A stretch of DNA of 64,000 bases from Epiperipatus broadwayi (GCA_028023455.1 JAQFVV010012416.1:2950594-3014593), one strand, 5' to 3'; numbered from the stretch's first letter, positions 34,434 through 45,000 are shown. Program-made: numbers and translations. The notes: generated by a model not told the origin, from the sequence alone.

Positions 34434-34795
34434 TTCAATGGATACTAGAAGGCTTGTGCATAAAAACCCCATCTAGTCCCTACTCATCCAATATCTCAGA
34501 CTAATTTCTGGCTTGTGGCCTTCATCAGTGAGGAGCCTTGGATATGAGAGCACTGCACCTACATCTTAGGATCCAAGGCACTTCATATATAAAGGCCACA
34601 AACTAGAAACTAGCCTGAAGGTATTGAATGAGTAGGTACTAGATGGGATTTTATGCATAAACCTTCCTGTTTTCATTAATTACTGTGGCTTGACCTGAGT
34701 AGCACTATTGTATGAACAGTTTTGCTTCTGTGTAAACAACATGTGTAAGTATAAGAAATGGTGATCAAGTGATGTTTAGTGGTTTAATACCAATC
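34434..34795. mobile_element. HRA head-to-head composite
   Basis: Minus-oriented HRA (34,440-34,575, from 'gaaggcttgtgcata' to 'atcttaggatcc') faces plus-oriented HRA (34,576-34,795, ending 'gtgatgtttagtggttta'). The minus half keeps a hammerhead core at 34,486-34,543; the plus half's core is degraded (ATATAA for CTGATGA). Confidence 0.7.
34486..34543 (-). ncRNA. Hammerhead-type motif (HRA)
   Basis: Minus strand: ATCCAA, GGC, TCCTCA, CTGATGA (plus 34,522-34,528), AGGCCACAAGCCA, GAAA, TTAGTC, TGAGA, TATTGGAT. Stem I outer block ATCCAA/TTGGAT is exact; one base of the inner block is lost, and stem III reads AT-TA-GT. Confidence 0.55.
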
Positions 34796-35105
34796 CTGCC
34801 AAATAGGATTATGGTGACTGAAATTTTTAAAAAACCAAAGACACCAAAAAGTATGGACTGCTTGAATTGAAAGCATTATTGTGTTTCATTTTGGACTTAA
34901 AACTATTCAATTAGTTAATAAGATAAAAGGTGACTGCTAGAAGATAGCATTAGATCCTAAGATCTAGGTACAGTGCTCTCAGATCCAAGGCTCTTCACTG
35001 ATGAAAGGCACAAGCTAGAAACTAGTCTGGGGATATTGGATAAGTCGGCACTAATTAATCTGGCTTGCACTGAGTGGCATTACTGTATGGAGGCTTTTAC
35101 CTCTG
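34796..35105 (+). mobile_element. HRA element, plus orientation
   Basis: Runs from 'accaatcctgccaaataggat' through 'gacaccaaaaagta', 'gatcctaagatctaggtaca' and the hammerhead core to a shortened 3' part ending 'ggcattactgtatggaggct'. The 'gatggggattttatgcacaa' segment has been deleted between 'gcacta' and 'attaatctgg'. Confidence 0.65.
34983..35041 (+). ncRNA. Hammerhead-type ribozyme motif (HRA)
   Basis: ATCCAA (34,983-34,988), TCTTCA, CTGATGA (34,998-35,004), AAGGCACAAGCTA, GAAA (35,018-35,021), AC-TA-GT-C, TGGGGA, TA, TTGGAT (35,036-35,041). All core positions are present. Stem I has G-U pairs in the inner block and an exact outer block. Confidence 0.65.
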
Positions 35106-35379
35106 GATCTATTTTTGATATCTTGGTCTTGATATATTCGATACTATGAATATGATATCAAGAGGAAGATATCAAAAGCAGTTTATCATAAAATTATAAT
35201 AAACTTTTACACTCAAGCTTTTTTTATTTAACATTCCTAGAGCTTATAACTGAATTACAAATCTAAAATTGGCAAGACTAGAGAATAATACTTTTTCCAT
35301 TATTGCTTTTTTGTTTTTAAAAGCTATTGAAGAAGATTTTTTTTAAAAAATTATTTAAATTCTGTTTACCAACATTAAT

Positions 35380-35544
35380 TTACTTAGTTATTTTAACAAA
35401 TGCAATAACAATTGATAAATTGAAGGATTTAGTGCAACAATAGCTTATCTGCCTAAAATTGTCTATGACCTTTTTCAAATCTGTCTTCAGCATGCTTGAA
35501 ATGATTTCCAACACTTGGACCATAACAAGCCTGGCTATTCTTAG
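35380..35544 (-). other. Coding-like minus frame after acceptor-like AG
   Basis: From 35,544 (preceded on the minus strand by 'gacctttag') a 54-codon frame runs to TAA, starting LRIARLVMVQVLEIISSML and passing KTDLKKVIDNFRQIS. Another frame over the same bases also looks protein-like (WSKCWKSFQAC), so an ancestral frameshifted element is as likely as an exon. Confidence 0.2.
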
Positions 35545-36755
35545 CTAAAGGTCAAAATGTGGTGATCTGGAAATTAGCAAGCTTGAGGAACCTTTCTGCT
35601 CATTATTAATGTATTTCTATGATTTTATGCTAAGTGAATTATTTTTATTATTATTATCCTTTAGATTTTTAGATAACTGGACTATAGCCTTATTAATTTC
35701 ATCCAGTAATAGTTGATAAATGACTATCTAATGATTATTAACAAGAATATAAAACAAAATGGAAAAAAAAAAAATTGATAACTCAAACCTCATAAGCGCT
35801 ACCTTCTTTATCATTCATCTATAAGGAATTGTTGAGGTTTTTGTCTTGCAGTGGGCTATTTAAATGATGTTTTATATTTTGCTTATATTAATAGATTTAT
35901 TAAATATATTTTATATCACAAATTACAATATAGGTGCAGTATGGCTTTGTTGTATTTTAGCAGATCATCATCTCTAGGCCATTAGTAAACAATATTAGTT
36001 AATAGATGCCAGATGATAGTGCTTAATAAATCTTTATCTAATACTGCCCTAGGGTAATTAATAAATCGTATGTTAAGTAATCATGATGGAAAAAAATCTG
36101 TGTTACTTTCTATGTGTTGGGAAAAATATAAAAGTAATTAAAGAAATGGGAAAAACATAAAAGAAATTCAAGAAATGACAAGAATAAAATCATCACAAAA
36201 AATATTTTTAAAACTAATCAAAATATTTACTAAAAATGAGTTTATTAATTTTTTTATTATTGATTTAAGTTGGACAAAATTTCATGTGAGATAATTTATT
36301 TTATGGTTACAAAATGTAATTACTGTGCTTGTATTAATTTTTAATAACATTTTTAGATTCTAAGAATTAAACGAATCCTTCTTTATGTTTAACTAGATCT
36401 GGCTATTTTAAACAGCAACATCATCCTATTAACAAAGTACTTTTACTATCGGAAAGAGATTTAAGTAACAGTTCATGAGAAGGCTGGATTGCAAAAGCTT
36501 AATTTTATGATATGCAAAATGAAAAGTAATTTCCTTTTCATAGATTTGTTTTTGTTTTTTTTTTAATTGTTTTTCTGCACCATTTGATACACACAAATTA
36601 CTGGGAATCGCCATTGATGAAGAAGGTAATTAAAGAGTTATCTTTTAAAAGAAATTACCGAGTTCAAATCAATAATTTATTTTTTTCAATCAAACCTCAG
36701 GAGATTACTTTTATCAGACATATCCAAGGAAATCTCCACCTATATTTAGGATAAT
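35545..36755. other. AT-rich stretch; trace of HRA-variant flank
   Basis: 36,003-36,060 resembles the flank of the HRA variant at 28.7 kb. Otherwise nothing is recognised. Confidence 0.3.
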
Positions 36756-36849
36756 TTAAGTTTGTATCAATCAACCTTAACATTAACTTGACGTGAGAAT
36801 GCTTAAGTTTGTATCAATCAACCTTAAGATTAACTTGACGTGGGAATAC
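36756..36849. repeat. 47-bp tandem duplication
   Basis: Two copies of 'ttaagtttgtatcaatcaac' plus flank, starting 36,756 and 36,803, differing at three or four positions. Confidence 0.9.
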
Positions 36850-37107
36850 TTAGGTGATAAAACTGTTTTGACTTTTAAAGATTGACACACACACGCTCAC
36901 ACAAATATACTATAATGTATAATTTTATGTTGTTTTTTCTACTATATTCCAGCAAAAAAAAGCACCAAATATTTTGTCACGTTGATATTGTCTGTGATCT
37001 TTCTCTTCCTGTCTTTCTGTCATCCGCTTTCTCCCTCTCTTCCTCACTTTCATCTTCTATATATCTATCTTTCTCTTATTTAATTTTCTTTTTACTTTCT
37101 GTTTGTT

Positions 37108-37242
37108 CTTCTTCGTTGTTTATTTTCATATGTCATAGCATCGGCCGGGACGCGAACCTACAATCGTCTGCAACCAACTACTTGCTTGCAAGGCGGCTGC
37201 AATGACCTCTCGGCTAACAACGCTTGACCTTCTTCGTTGTTT
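37108..37242 (-). mobile_element. tSINE copy 2 with 14-bp target-site duplication
   Basis: The insertion 37,122-37,228 (107 bp) is flanked by perfect copies of 'cttcttcgttgttt' (37,108-37,121 and 37,229-37,242). On the minus strand it reads GTCAAGCGTTGTTAGCCGAG, an A box 'tagccgagaggtca', 'gccgccttgcaagcaag', a long variable-arm-like segment, B box 'ggttcgcgtcccggccg', and ends 'gctatgacatatgaaaat'. There is no poly-A or separate body. The Pol III boxes here are near consensus, so this is a candidate young copy. Confidence 0.85.
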
Positions 37243-37432
37243 TCATATAATAATTATTGAAAAGCAATAACGTTTAAAACAGGTATTAACATGCATGTAT
37301 GATGTGGTGTATCATTTAAAAGGTAATAATAATTTTATGATTTATGTATAATACGTTTTCTTTCAGTGATGATAAAGTAACTAGGCAAAACAGTACTACT
37401 GCTATCAGTTGATAATACTTAATCATCATCAT

Positions 37433-37760
37433 GGTTTGGCACAGTTGGTAAAGCATCTGAGTAAAGATTGGGAGATTCCAGGATCGATTCTGGTGCTTAC
37501 AGTTTTGGCTCCAGAATTTTTTTTGAACTCCCAGGCAATAAATCCATTAGCATTTTTTGTCCTGCACAATTGGTAGAGCATCTAACTTGGGGTCAGTAGA
37601 TCACAGGATTGATTCTGATGGTCACAAGTCTTGTATTCAAAATGTCTTATGAACCAATAAGCAATAAAACCATTAGCCTTTTGTCCTATGTGATTTGGAA
37701 TCAAGAGATTCCAAAAATGATTCTGGTGCTTATAACATCTTATGAATTCCCAAGCAATAA
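37433..37760 (+). mobile_element. tRNA-derived SINE, two monomers
   Basis: Monomer 1: 'tggcacagttggtaaagcat' (A box), 'aggatcgattctggtgctta' (B box), 'gaactcccaggcaataaa'. Monomer 2 from about 37,560: 'gcacaattggtagagcatct', 'caggattgattctgatggtc', 'gaaccaataagcaataaaac', and a third partial tail near 37,745. This is the plus-strand reference for the minus copies at 5.4, 30.6, 31.1 and 44.4 kb. Confidence 0.75.
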
Positions 37761-37904
37761 AGGGATATGCATTTTTTTATCAATGGTGACAGAAGGCCAA
37801 TAGGGTAGAAATGATTTCCATTGTTTTTTATAATATTTAATTGTTACATTAGTTAATTATTATACGCCCATATAAATTACATTATGCAAATAAAAAAAAA
37901 ACAT

Positions 37905-38130
37905 ATTAAATTTTTTTGATGACTCAATATATTTATATGCACCCCCCCAACCAACCCTCTTCTAAGAACTGAGTCATAATAAGCCAACTACTAACAAAAT
38001 GCCTGTGCTTATAATATAAGTTATTTTTTGATGACTCAACACATTTTTATGTATTCTTCTTCTCCACTAAAAAATGATTCATAAAGTTAATTATTGACAA
38101 AACACATAACTGGCATAATAACAATTTTAT
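37905..38130. repeat. Diverged ~115-bp direct repeat
   Basis: 'tttgatgactcaatatattt' to 'aacaaaatgcctgtgcttat' (37,915-38,012) aligns with 'tttgatgactcaacacattt' to 'aacacataactggcataat' (38,027-38,120), with substitutions throughout. Confidence 0.6.
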
Positions 38131-38234
38131 GCAAATGTCCATTTCAGTTTAATATAAAAAATTTCATGGAATTATAGTTAATTTTTTTTTTTATGAACTT
38201 TGCTTAATTTGAATAACAGTTATAAACCATGAAA

Positions 38235-39370
38235 ATATCACCTGATTACCGTTTCATATGTTTACCCATGCTGTTAATAAAAATAGAAAACTTCCCATTC
38301 AGTAATACCACCAAGTGCAAGCCTTTGTAATCAATGGATGCAGGGATTGTGCATAAAATCCCTATCTAGTGCCTACTCATCAAACATCCCCAGACTAGTT
38401 TCTAGCTTATGCCTTTTATCACTGAGGAGCCTTGGGTTTGAAACTACTTCACCTAGATCTTAGGATCTAAAGCACTTCTCCAGCAGCCACCATTTATATA
38501 TTTGGTTAACTGTAAAGCTATGATCCCAAGATGAAAACACCATAATGTTTTCAATCCAAGCTCATTTACTTGTACAGTCATAGCTAAACTCAATTCAACA
38601 TCTATTCATTTTGGTGTCTTTGCTTCAACTAGAGTCACCATAATCCTATGGGCAGGAGATATAAAGCCATCTAAACTTCATGCAATTACCATTTTATATG
38701 TTTTCACAGACAGTTAATAAGAGTAACAAACTCTTCATTCAGTAGTGCCACCAAATGCAAGCCTTTGTAATCAATGGATGCAGGGGGTAGTATGCATAAA
38801 ATCCCTATCTAGTGGTTGCTGGAGGGTTGCTTTAGATCCTAAGATCTAAGTGCAGTGCTCTCAAATCCAAGACTCCTCAATAATAAAAGCCACAAGCTAG
38901 TAACTAATCTGGGGGTGTTAGATAAGTAGGCACCATATAGGAAGTTTATACACAAACTTTTCCTGCATCCATTGATTATGAAGGCTTGCACTTGGGTTGT
39001 TTAAATGTATAGATGCTGAACTGAATTTAGATCTATATGACTATACAATAGAATAAGCTTGAGTTGAAAACATTATGGTGTTTTCATTTGGGACTCCTAG
39101 CTTTAGAGTTAATTTAATATGTAAAAGATGGCTTCTTGGGGGTTGCATTAAATCCTAATACCTAAATACAGTGCTTTCAAATCCAAGACTTTTGCTTATG
39201 CAAGCCACAAGCTAGAAACTAGTCTGGATGTGTTAGAGAAGTAGCAATAGATAGGAATTTTATGCACAAACTTTCTACATCCATTGATTATGAAGGCTTA
39301 CACTTTGTGGAACTACTTTATGGAGAGTTTGGTACTCTTATCCTAACAGTTATCCTAATAAATTTAAATA
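38235..39370. mobile_element. Cluster of four HRA copies
   Basis: Minus near-full copy 38,235-38,690; minus partial 38,691-38,815; plus partial 38,816-39,000 joined at 'ctatctagtgg/ttgctgg'; plus near-full 39,001-39,370. Terminal blocks ('ttcagtagtgccaccaa', 'tatggagagtttggt') bound the units. Hammerhead cores are all mutated: TGATAAAAGG at ~38,420 minus, AATAATAAAAG at ~38,879, CTTATGCAAG at ~39,193. The ACTAGTC segment persists in most. Confidence 0.65.
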
Positions 39371-40417
39371 TTAGCTCTTAAAAAACACACGCAGATTTTA
39401 AATCTTTAATTGACAAACATAAAACACTCTTGTTCAGCACTAATTAATCAAAAGCGTAAAAGATATATAAGTTGCAGTTGGAAATCCAACTTCGTTAACC
39501 CAGCTAATATTGGTCAATAAATGTTTACTTAAAAATTCTTAGAAAAAAAATAAGAATCGAAAACTGCTTAAACCCTCATCATTTGACAATTACCAACTCT
39601 GATCAATACTTTTTTTTTCCCACTATTCCTGTATGAGGGGCTATTGGAGAGATCTTGCCCTGCAGGAATCTACTTATTAAACAGCTCTTTTTAACTCCTA
39701 TTTCATATCCAAAGGATTAAAAAAGTTTATGTTCAAGAGAAGCAGTACTGAGATATTGTAAACTTAGATTAGGTGATTAATAGCTATACTTAAAAACTAT
39801 TTGTTATTTGAATTTAATAATTCATTTATGGAATTGCCAAAAATCTGACAGGTAGATTCCCCATTATCAAAAGTTCTGACAGTTTAAAACTTTGATATGC
39901 CAATTACATTAATAGACAATATTTAAATCCTCATTTTAAAACTTACTGCAATAAAAATATTTTTAAATAATTAAAACAACCACTTGAAAAATATTAAAAT
40001 GGTTTTTAATTCAATACTAGAATTATGTCTATTTTATATAGGTAAAGCTGCATTGGGTAAATTAAATTAAAGGATTTTCTAACAGCACCAAATAAAGTAA
40101 GAATAAAGTAAAAGCGTTAAAATTAAGGATTATTTATTAGGCTTATCAATACCTAGGTGATGAAAGTTTAGATATGATTCCATTCTCATTTTATCCTATA
40201 ATGAAAAGTAGTTAAATAATCATTTATTGACCAACTCTAAATGGTTAGTTTGGTTGGATGTGAATTAGAATATTTGAAAATAAATTATATAATTGACTGG
40301 AGCATAAAAATAATTTTCAAGTTTTTTCAGTCTACATTCAAACTCAAGTGGACTGTATATTACCAATGACCATAAGACCTTTTCATTATCGTCCGTTAAT
40401 TAAAAAAATACTGTAAC
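39371..40417. other. AT-rich stretch, nothing firm
   Basis: A plus-strand segment after 'ttttttcag' (40,329) gives 28 open codons (...QTQVDCILPM..RPFHYRPL...) ending just before the HRA insertion, too short to call. Confidence 0.25.
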
Positions 40418-40749
40418 AATAATAAGTTAGCCAATAAACATCACATGACTCTTATGCTTGTGTATAACTGTTGTTAAAATAGGCAAAACTCACTATACGT
40501 ATGCCACACACAGCAAGCTAGAGTAATCAATGGATGCCAGAAGGCTTGCGCATAAAATCCCCATCTAGTGCCTACTTATCCAATATCCAAGACTCCTCAT
40601 TGATGAGCCAGAAACTAGTCTGGGGATATTGGATGAGTAGGCACTAGATGGGGATTTTATGCACAAGCCTTCTGGCATCCATTGATTACTCTAGCTCACT
40701 GTGTGTGGCATACGTATAGTGAGTTTTTCCTGTTTTAATAATAAGTTAG
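40418..40749. mobile_element. HRA fold-back insertion with 13-bp TSD
   Basis: The insertion 40,431-40,736 (306 bp) sits between perfect copies of 'aataataagttag' (40,418-40,430 and 40,737-40,749). Inside, arms at about 40,482-40,588 and 40,624-40,730 are ~96% complementary, separated by ~35 bases holding a shrunken ribozyme core (TTGATGAGCCAGAAACTAGTC, stem II lost). One end extends further ('ccaataaacatcacatgac'), the other stops at 'cctgtttt', so the insertion is asymmetric. Both arms share private variants ('cacacacag', 'tacgtatgcc') not seen in other HRA copies. Confidence 0.85.
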
Positions 40750-40899
40750 GTGAATAATTCTAAAAATGTCATACCTGTTAAGCAAAAAAGTAATGTTATG
40801 TATCTAATTTTTTGTGGATGTATGTTTTCATATATAGATGAATCAAAGTGCAGTATTGATAAAAGATTAAAAGAGCATAAAAGAAATAGAATAAGGTAA
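40750..40899 (+). pseudogene. Penelope-like GIY-YIG endonuclease relic
   Basis: A plus-strand frame from 40,750 to a TAA at 40,897-40,899 reads SKNVIPVKQKSNVMYLIFCG, then C..FSYIDESKCSID, then KRLKEHKRNRIR. This fits the GIY-YIG endonuclease start of Penelope-like elements: a 'SNVVY.I.C.CG' block, 'YIGET' (here YIDES, the Gly changed to Asp), and 'R..EHK..I'. The domain follows the reverse transcriptase in canonical Penelope proteins, but no RT is visible upstream because the HRA insertion and unrelated DNA lie there. The frame stops after ~49 residues and downstream sequence is decayed, so it is a relic. Confidence 0.55.
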
Positions 40900-41261
40900 G
40901 ATTTTATATGGAATAATTAAGAAGGTAAAATAAATGGAAATAAGTATTTAGTTAGAATAAAAGATAAAGAAAGATTATATTGATAGTCATTAATTTTTTT
41001 TTTGGAATAGTATAATTAAAATTACTTTATAATATAAATATTATATGTATTAAAGTTATATGTATAGGTATATGTTATGGAGAAAGAGGATAGAAAAGAT
41101 TTTAAAAGAATATAAAATAGGATGGTAAATATGTTAAAGATATATGAATTGAAAAGGTTAGGAAATATTTTTAATAAAATTTAAAAGTTGGATAGGAATT
41201 TAATAATTTTATATAAAGTAATGTATTTTAATGGTTGTATTTTTATCTATGTTTAAATTTT

Positions 41262-41312
41262 GTAGATCTGATGAAGACTGCATGGTACAGTCGAAACTGT
41301 AATCAATAATAA
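41262..41312 (+). ncRNA. Hammerhead-like hairpin downstream of Penelope relic
   Basis: GAT, CTGATGA (41,268-41,274), A, GACTG (41,276-41,280), loop catggta, CAGTC (41,288-41,292), GAAA (41,293-41,296), AC-T-GT, A, ATC. Stem II is an exact 5-bp hairpin; stem III AC/GT and stem I GAT/ATC are minimal. An extra A precedes stem II. It may be the terminal ribozyme of the Penelope-like relic 0.4 kb upstream. Confidence 0.45.
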
Positions 41313-41329
41313 AAAAATTTTTTTGCTGA

Positions 41330-42468
41330 AAAAGTGAAACATGTAAAATTTTTGAAATTCAATATCATAAATAGTTAGTTGTACAAGCATATAAAAAATA
41401 AAATTATAATGATTTAATAGCTGCTTCAGTTTTCTTGGATCATGAAAGAACATGTAAATGTTAAATTTAAGTTTGATCTTGAATGTATTAAAATTCTTCA
41501 CTAAGAGAGAGAAACCATAATAAAAAAAATTAAGGGGGCAATTTTCATAAATAGAAATAAAATGAATATAATTAATAGACAAGCTGCTAAGGATTAAAAT
41601 TCAGGGTTCCTGGGATTTGACTTGATGACGTTTGCTTCCATTATGTTTTTTGAATTTAACAGCAGTTGAAGAGGGTTAAGTAATTAAACAAAAGTACTTA
41701 TGTAGATTGATAGACTGTGTATAATAGTTAATTACTATTATATTTATTATTTTTATTGTTATTACAATAGTTTTCAATAAACAGACATTTTATTTGTATT
41801 ATATATATATATATGTGTGTATAAATAACATTTTGAATACCATCATATTATAAACATATTTTCCATCACATGATCACAATTTTCTAACTATTTTGATGGG
41901 GAATTATAACACTCGTTGCTAGGATTTATCTCTTATTGGAATCAGTGATAATATGGAATCATTTTAAAAGTAGTCCAACTATGGTTAACTTCCAGGTATG
42001 CATAATTGTTTTATGTATTTTGATTTTTATATGTTGTACATTATACAGACACATAAGTTTGGTTATAAGTATTCAACTGAATGAATTGGAATGAAGTTTC
42101 TTTGAAGTCTTAAAAATAAAAAACTGTCAATTCTGATAGAATGCCTGAAAATATTTTAAGATATAGTAATGACATGTTAGTTTCAAAATTATTGGTTTTC
42201 TTTAAAAGAAATATCTAGATCCAAGAAGTTAGTTCCCTGTCCTTCTATTGTTCTATTTTATAAAAATTATAAGGTAATTCATTCGATAAACTATCTTTTT
42301 TTAAATAAACTAAAGAGTAGCCTTTCAAGCTAACATACATGCGCTTTTTACGAATGTTAATAATAATAAATGAAAGCTTTCATTTCCAACACAAGATAAA
42401 GTCTTTGAAAACGAATTTATAAACATAGCGCTATATAAATAAATGCCTCATTTACATATCTTTGTTTT
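41330..42468. other. AT-rich stretch, nothing recognised
   Basis: A (AT)n/(GT)n microsatellite lies near 41,800-41,822. The 109-codon minus frame at 41,253-41,582 crosses the ribozyme-like hairpin and is low-complexity, so it is not called. Confidence 0.3.
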
Positions 42469-42598
42469 TGCAATTGTAATTTTTATTTCATGTGTCAAAA
42501 CATCAACCAGGAAACGAACCTGCAAATCCAGGACAAGTGCTTGTAAGACAGCTGTGCTGACCACTTAACCACCAATGCTTGACTGCAATTGTAATTTT
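42469..42598 (-). mobile_element. tSINE copy 3 with 15-bp target-site duplication
   Basis: The insertion 42,484-42,583 (100 bp) lies between perfect copies of 'tgcaattgtaatttt' (42,469-42,483 and 42,584-42,598). The minus strand starts GTCAAGCATTGGTGG, has A-box-like 'ggttaagtggtca' and a B box 'caggttcgtttcctggttg'. It is shorter in the variable-arm region than the 37-kb copy. Confidence 0.85.
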
Positions 42599-42779
42599 AG
42601 ACATATAAATAATGTTCAGACATTTATAAAGAAAAAGTGACTTTAATAATGCTGAGCATACTTTCATGCTATGATTATGATATACCATGTATTGAAAACA
42701 GCTAAGCATGAATAAAGTCAATTTTTAAAACTATATACATTCATTTTCTTTATAAATGTCTGAACATTTATATGCCTAA

Positions 42780-42995
42780 AGAAGTCATCATCATCATCAA
42801 CCATTATCAATCCACTGCAGGATGAAGGTCTCTCCAAGTTTAATCCATCTTTTCTGATCTTTAGCTTCTCTTCTCCACATCACCCCTGCACACTTTCTTA
42901 TTTCATCCATCCATCTCACATGTGGTCTCTTTCTGGGTCTTTTACAATCTCTTGGAATCCAGTTTAAAATTTCAATTGTCCATCTATTATCATCT
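42780..42995 (-). pseudogene. RTE-type LINE ORF2 C-terminal fragment, copy 2
   Basis: Minus strand, 65 uninterrupted codons ending at the stop 42,797-42,799: DNRWTIEILNWIPRDCKRP, HVRWMDEIRKCAGVMWRRE, IKLGETFILQWIDNG, then the (TGATGA)n 3' end. It is highly similar to the 34-kb copy but even more 5'-truncated; its closer match to the RTE pattern (MWRRE, LGE) suggests less decay. Confidence 0.85.
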
Positions 42996-43078
42996 ACTGC
43001 ACCATTTATGAAACATCAGTGTCATCTATTAAACAAAAAATAGTTTTAAAGATTGTATTAAATAATATGTTACCAATT

Positions 43079-44203
43079 ACATCTGGGTCTCTTTTTACAC
43101 GAATTTATTTAACACGATTTTGAAGTTACATGATTCATGTTTCACCAGAAGTCAAACTCCGATAATGCGCTATTACTTTAAATAATAAATTTTGCGCACT
43201 TACATTATATTGAAAGTAATAGCACATTATTAGAATTCTACTTTCATCTTAGTAATTTCAATATTTTCAGTGCTTTATAATGGTAAGATTTTATGCAATA
43301 ATGAAATTAAAATCATGATTTCCACATTTTATGTATACACACATTAAATTTTACAAGATTATAATGTAAATTTGTTCAAACATTGTGCGTCTTAATTTTG
43401 CATTTTAAATCACATTCTGTTTTTGCTTTTTAAAAAAGAACGTAATCAATTATTAATCATTTAGTGTCCGCAAGTTTATTTTTAAAAGGTGAGTAATAGC
43501 AGTGGGCACAATTAAATTTGACAATTAAAAATTAAAATCTGATTTTTAATTGTAATTAACAATTTAAAAATTACTTAAGATGACTTGAAATTAATGTGAT
43601 GTGAAATTTGATTTTTAAATGGAATTGAAAATTAAAAAATTAAAGACAAAAATATGAATTTAATTTTTAGTTGTTAGTTTCATAAACAATTAATAAAAGC
43701 ATCATCTCAAAGATTAATTACTAATTACATTGTCACCAGAAAACCATTGACACAACATGAGTGTGAAGATGGCACTAATTGTATTTCCTCTTGTGAAAAA
43801 TCTGATTTTTTACCAGTTTGTAAATGAACGTGTTTTTCGGCAAATAGCGATAATAATTAAAACGTGTATAAAAAAATGTAAATTACTGTACTGTAAATTA
43901 TGCATAAAAATATATTATTATGAATAAAATTAAATATTATAGTTAAAAAAAGTTTGTCTTGTATCAATTTTTTTCAAATTTGAAATTTTTCATTAGTCAT
44001 ATTTTATTTCCTTATTTTTTTTTTTTTTCGCAAATTTTAAAGTAATTTTACATTGGTGCTTTGCTTTTACGTGAATTTTGAAAAATCATAGACTGCATCC
44101 CCCCTTTTTCAATGTAAGTTACATCTATTTTTGCATGATTTCGTTTGCACGTGTTTTCTGAGGAACCTATCTATCGCGTAAAATGAGAACCAGGTGTATA
44201 TGT
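43079..44203. mobile_element. TIR element M2, copy 2 (inverted, 1.1 kb)
   Basis: Inverted relative to copy 1 (11,726-12,661). Termini are 'acatctgggtctcttttta' and 'gagaaccaggtgtatatgt'. The interior matches block by block: 'cacattatgt..aaatcatg', 'cagtgggcacaattaaattt', 'acgtgttttctgaggaacc'. An extra ~250 bp (about 43,550-43,800) lies between 'atctgattttt' repeats. No open frame of note. Confidence 0.75.
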
Positions 44204-44384
44204 CAGTGGTTTTGAGAGACACTATAGACCAGGACTGAATTTTATTACCAGATAAATGTAAGAATAACTGCTTTTCTCAATTCAATTTTAGTGAAAATAT
44301 TTGAAAATAGCTGCATTTCCATTATTTATATTATAGAGCTTTTATATGATAATACAAAAGGAAACAATGTCATTGGTGGAGAAT

Positions 44385-44490
44385 TGAATGGATTTATTGC
44401 TTAAGAATTTATACAAAGTTTGAGTAATAGAAATGTCTGAACTGGAATTAATTCAAGGATTTTACACTTTAGAGTTTTTGCACTAAAGCA
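44385..44490 (-). mobile_element. tRNA SINE relic (minus)
   Basis: The reverse complement shows 'gctttagtgcaaaaactcta' and the tail 'caaactttgtataaattctt', a decayed member of the 37.4-kb SINE family. Confidence 0.4.
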
Positions 44491-44624
44491 CTCAGAGAAT
44501 GCAAAATTAGAATTAAACAATGATATATAGTGGCTTGAACTTTAATATTTTTACAACAGCTTATTTGTGATAATAAATTGTTCATGGAGTTTATAATTAG
44601 AACTGATTAAAAATAAAAATAATT

Positions 44625-45000
44625 ACTAAAACATCACATGATCAACATTTACTATACTTACACAATCCGTTAAAACAGTAGCAAAGTCTCCCTACAGCAG
44701 TGCCACCCAGTGCAAGCCTTAGCAATCAGTGGAGGCAAAACGGTTTGTGAATAAAATTCTATTGAGGGTCTACGCATTCAATAACCCCAGCCTAAACTAG
44801 CATAATCTTCAGTCTACTAAGAAACTAGCTGTGAGGATGAGATTATTTTTTAAATGGTAACAAAGTCCCACCTTAATGCAAGCCTTCATTTAGACTGGAG
44901 ATATTAAATGAGTAGACACTAAATATGTATTTTATGTACAAACCTTCTTGCAATCATTGATTACTAAGGTTTCCACTGAGTGGTGCTGCTGTTCTACTGA
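44625..45000. mobile_element. HRA head-to-head composite, diverged
   Basis: Left minus half ('catcacatgatcaacattta', 'agcagtgccacccagtgcaag', 'accccagcctaaactagc') and right plus half ('gactggagatattaaatgag', 'gtattttatgtacaaacctt', 'ccactgagtggtgctgctg'). No hammerhead core is readable. Confidence 0.6.

Noticed and set aside
36882-37205. 107-codon plus-strand ORF rich in Ser/Leu/Phe
   Set aside because: It is translation of a pyrimidine-rich tract that runs into the tSINE copy at 37,122; an artefact of composition.
40330-40415. 28-codon frame after 'ttttttcag' ending just before the HRA insertion
   Set aside because: Length is compatible with chance; it does not align with the Penelope frame downstream.
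41253-41582. 109-codon minus-strand ORF
   Set aside because: It runs across the hammerhead-like hairpin, is Phe/Tyr/Ile/Lys-rich and low-complexity, and the opposite strand carries the more meaningful signal.
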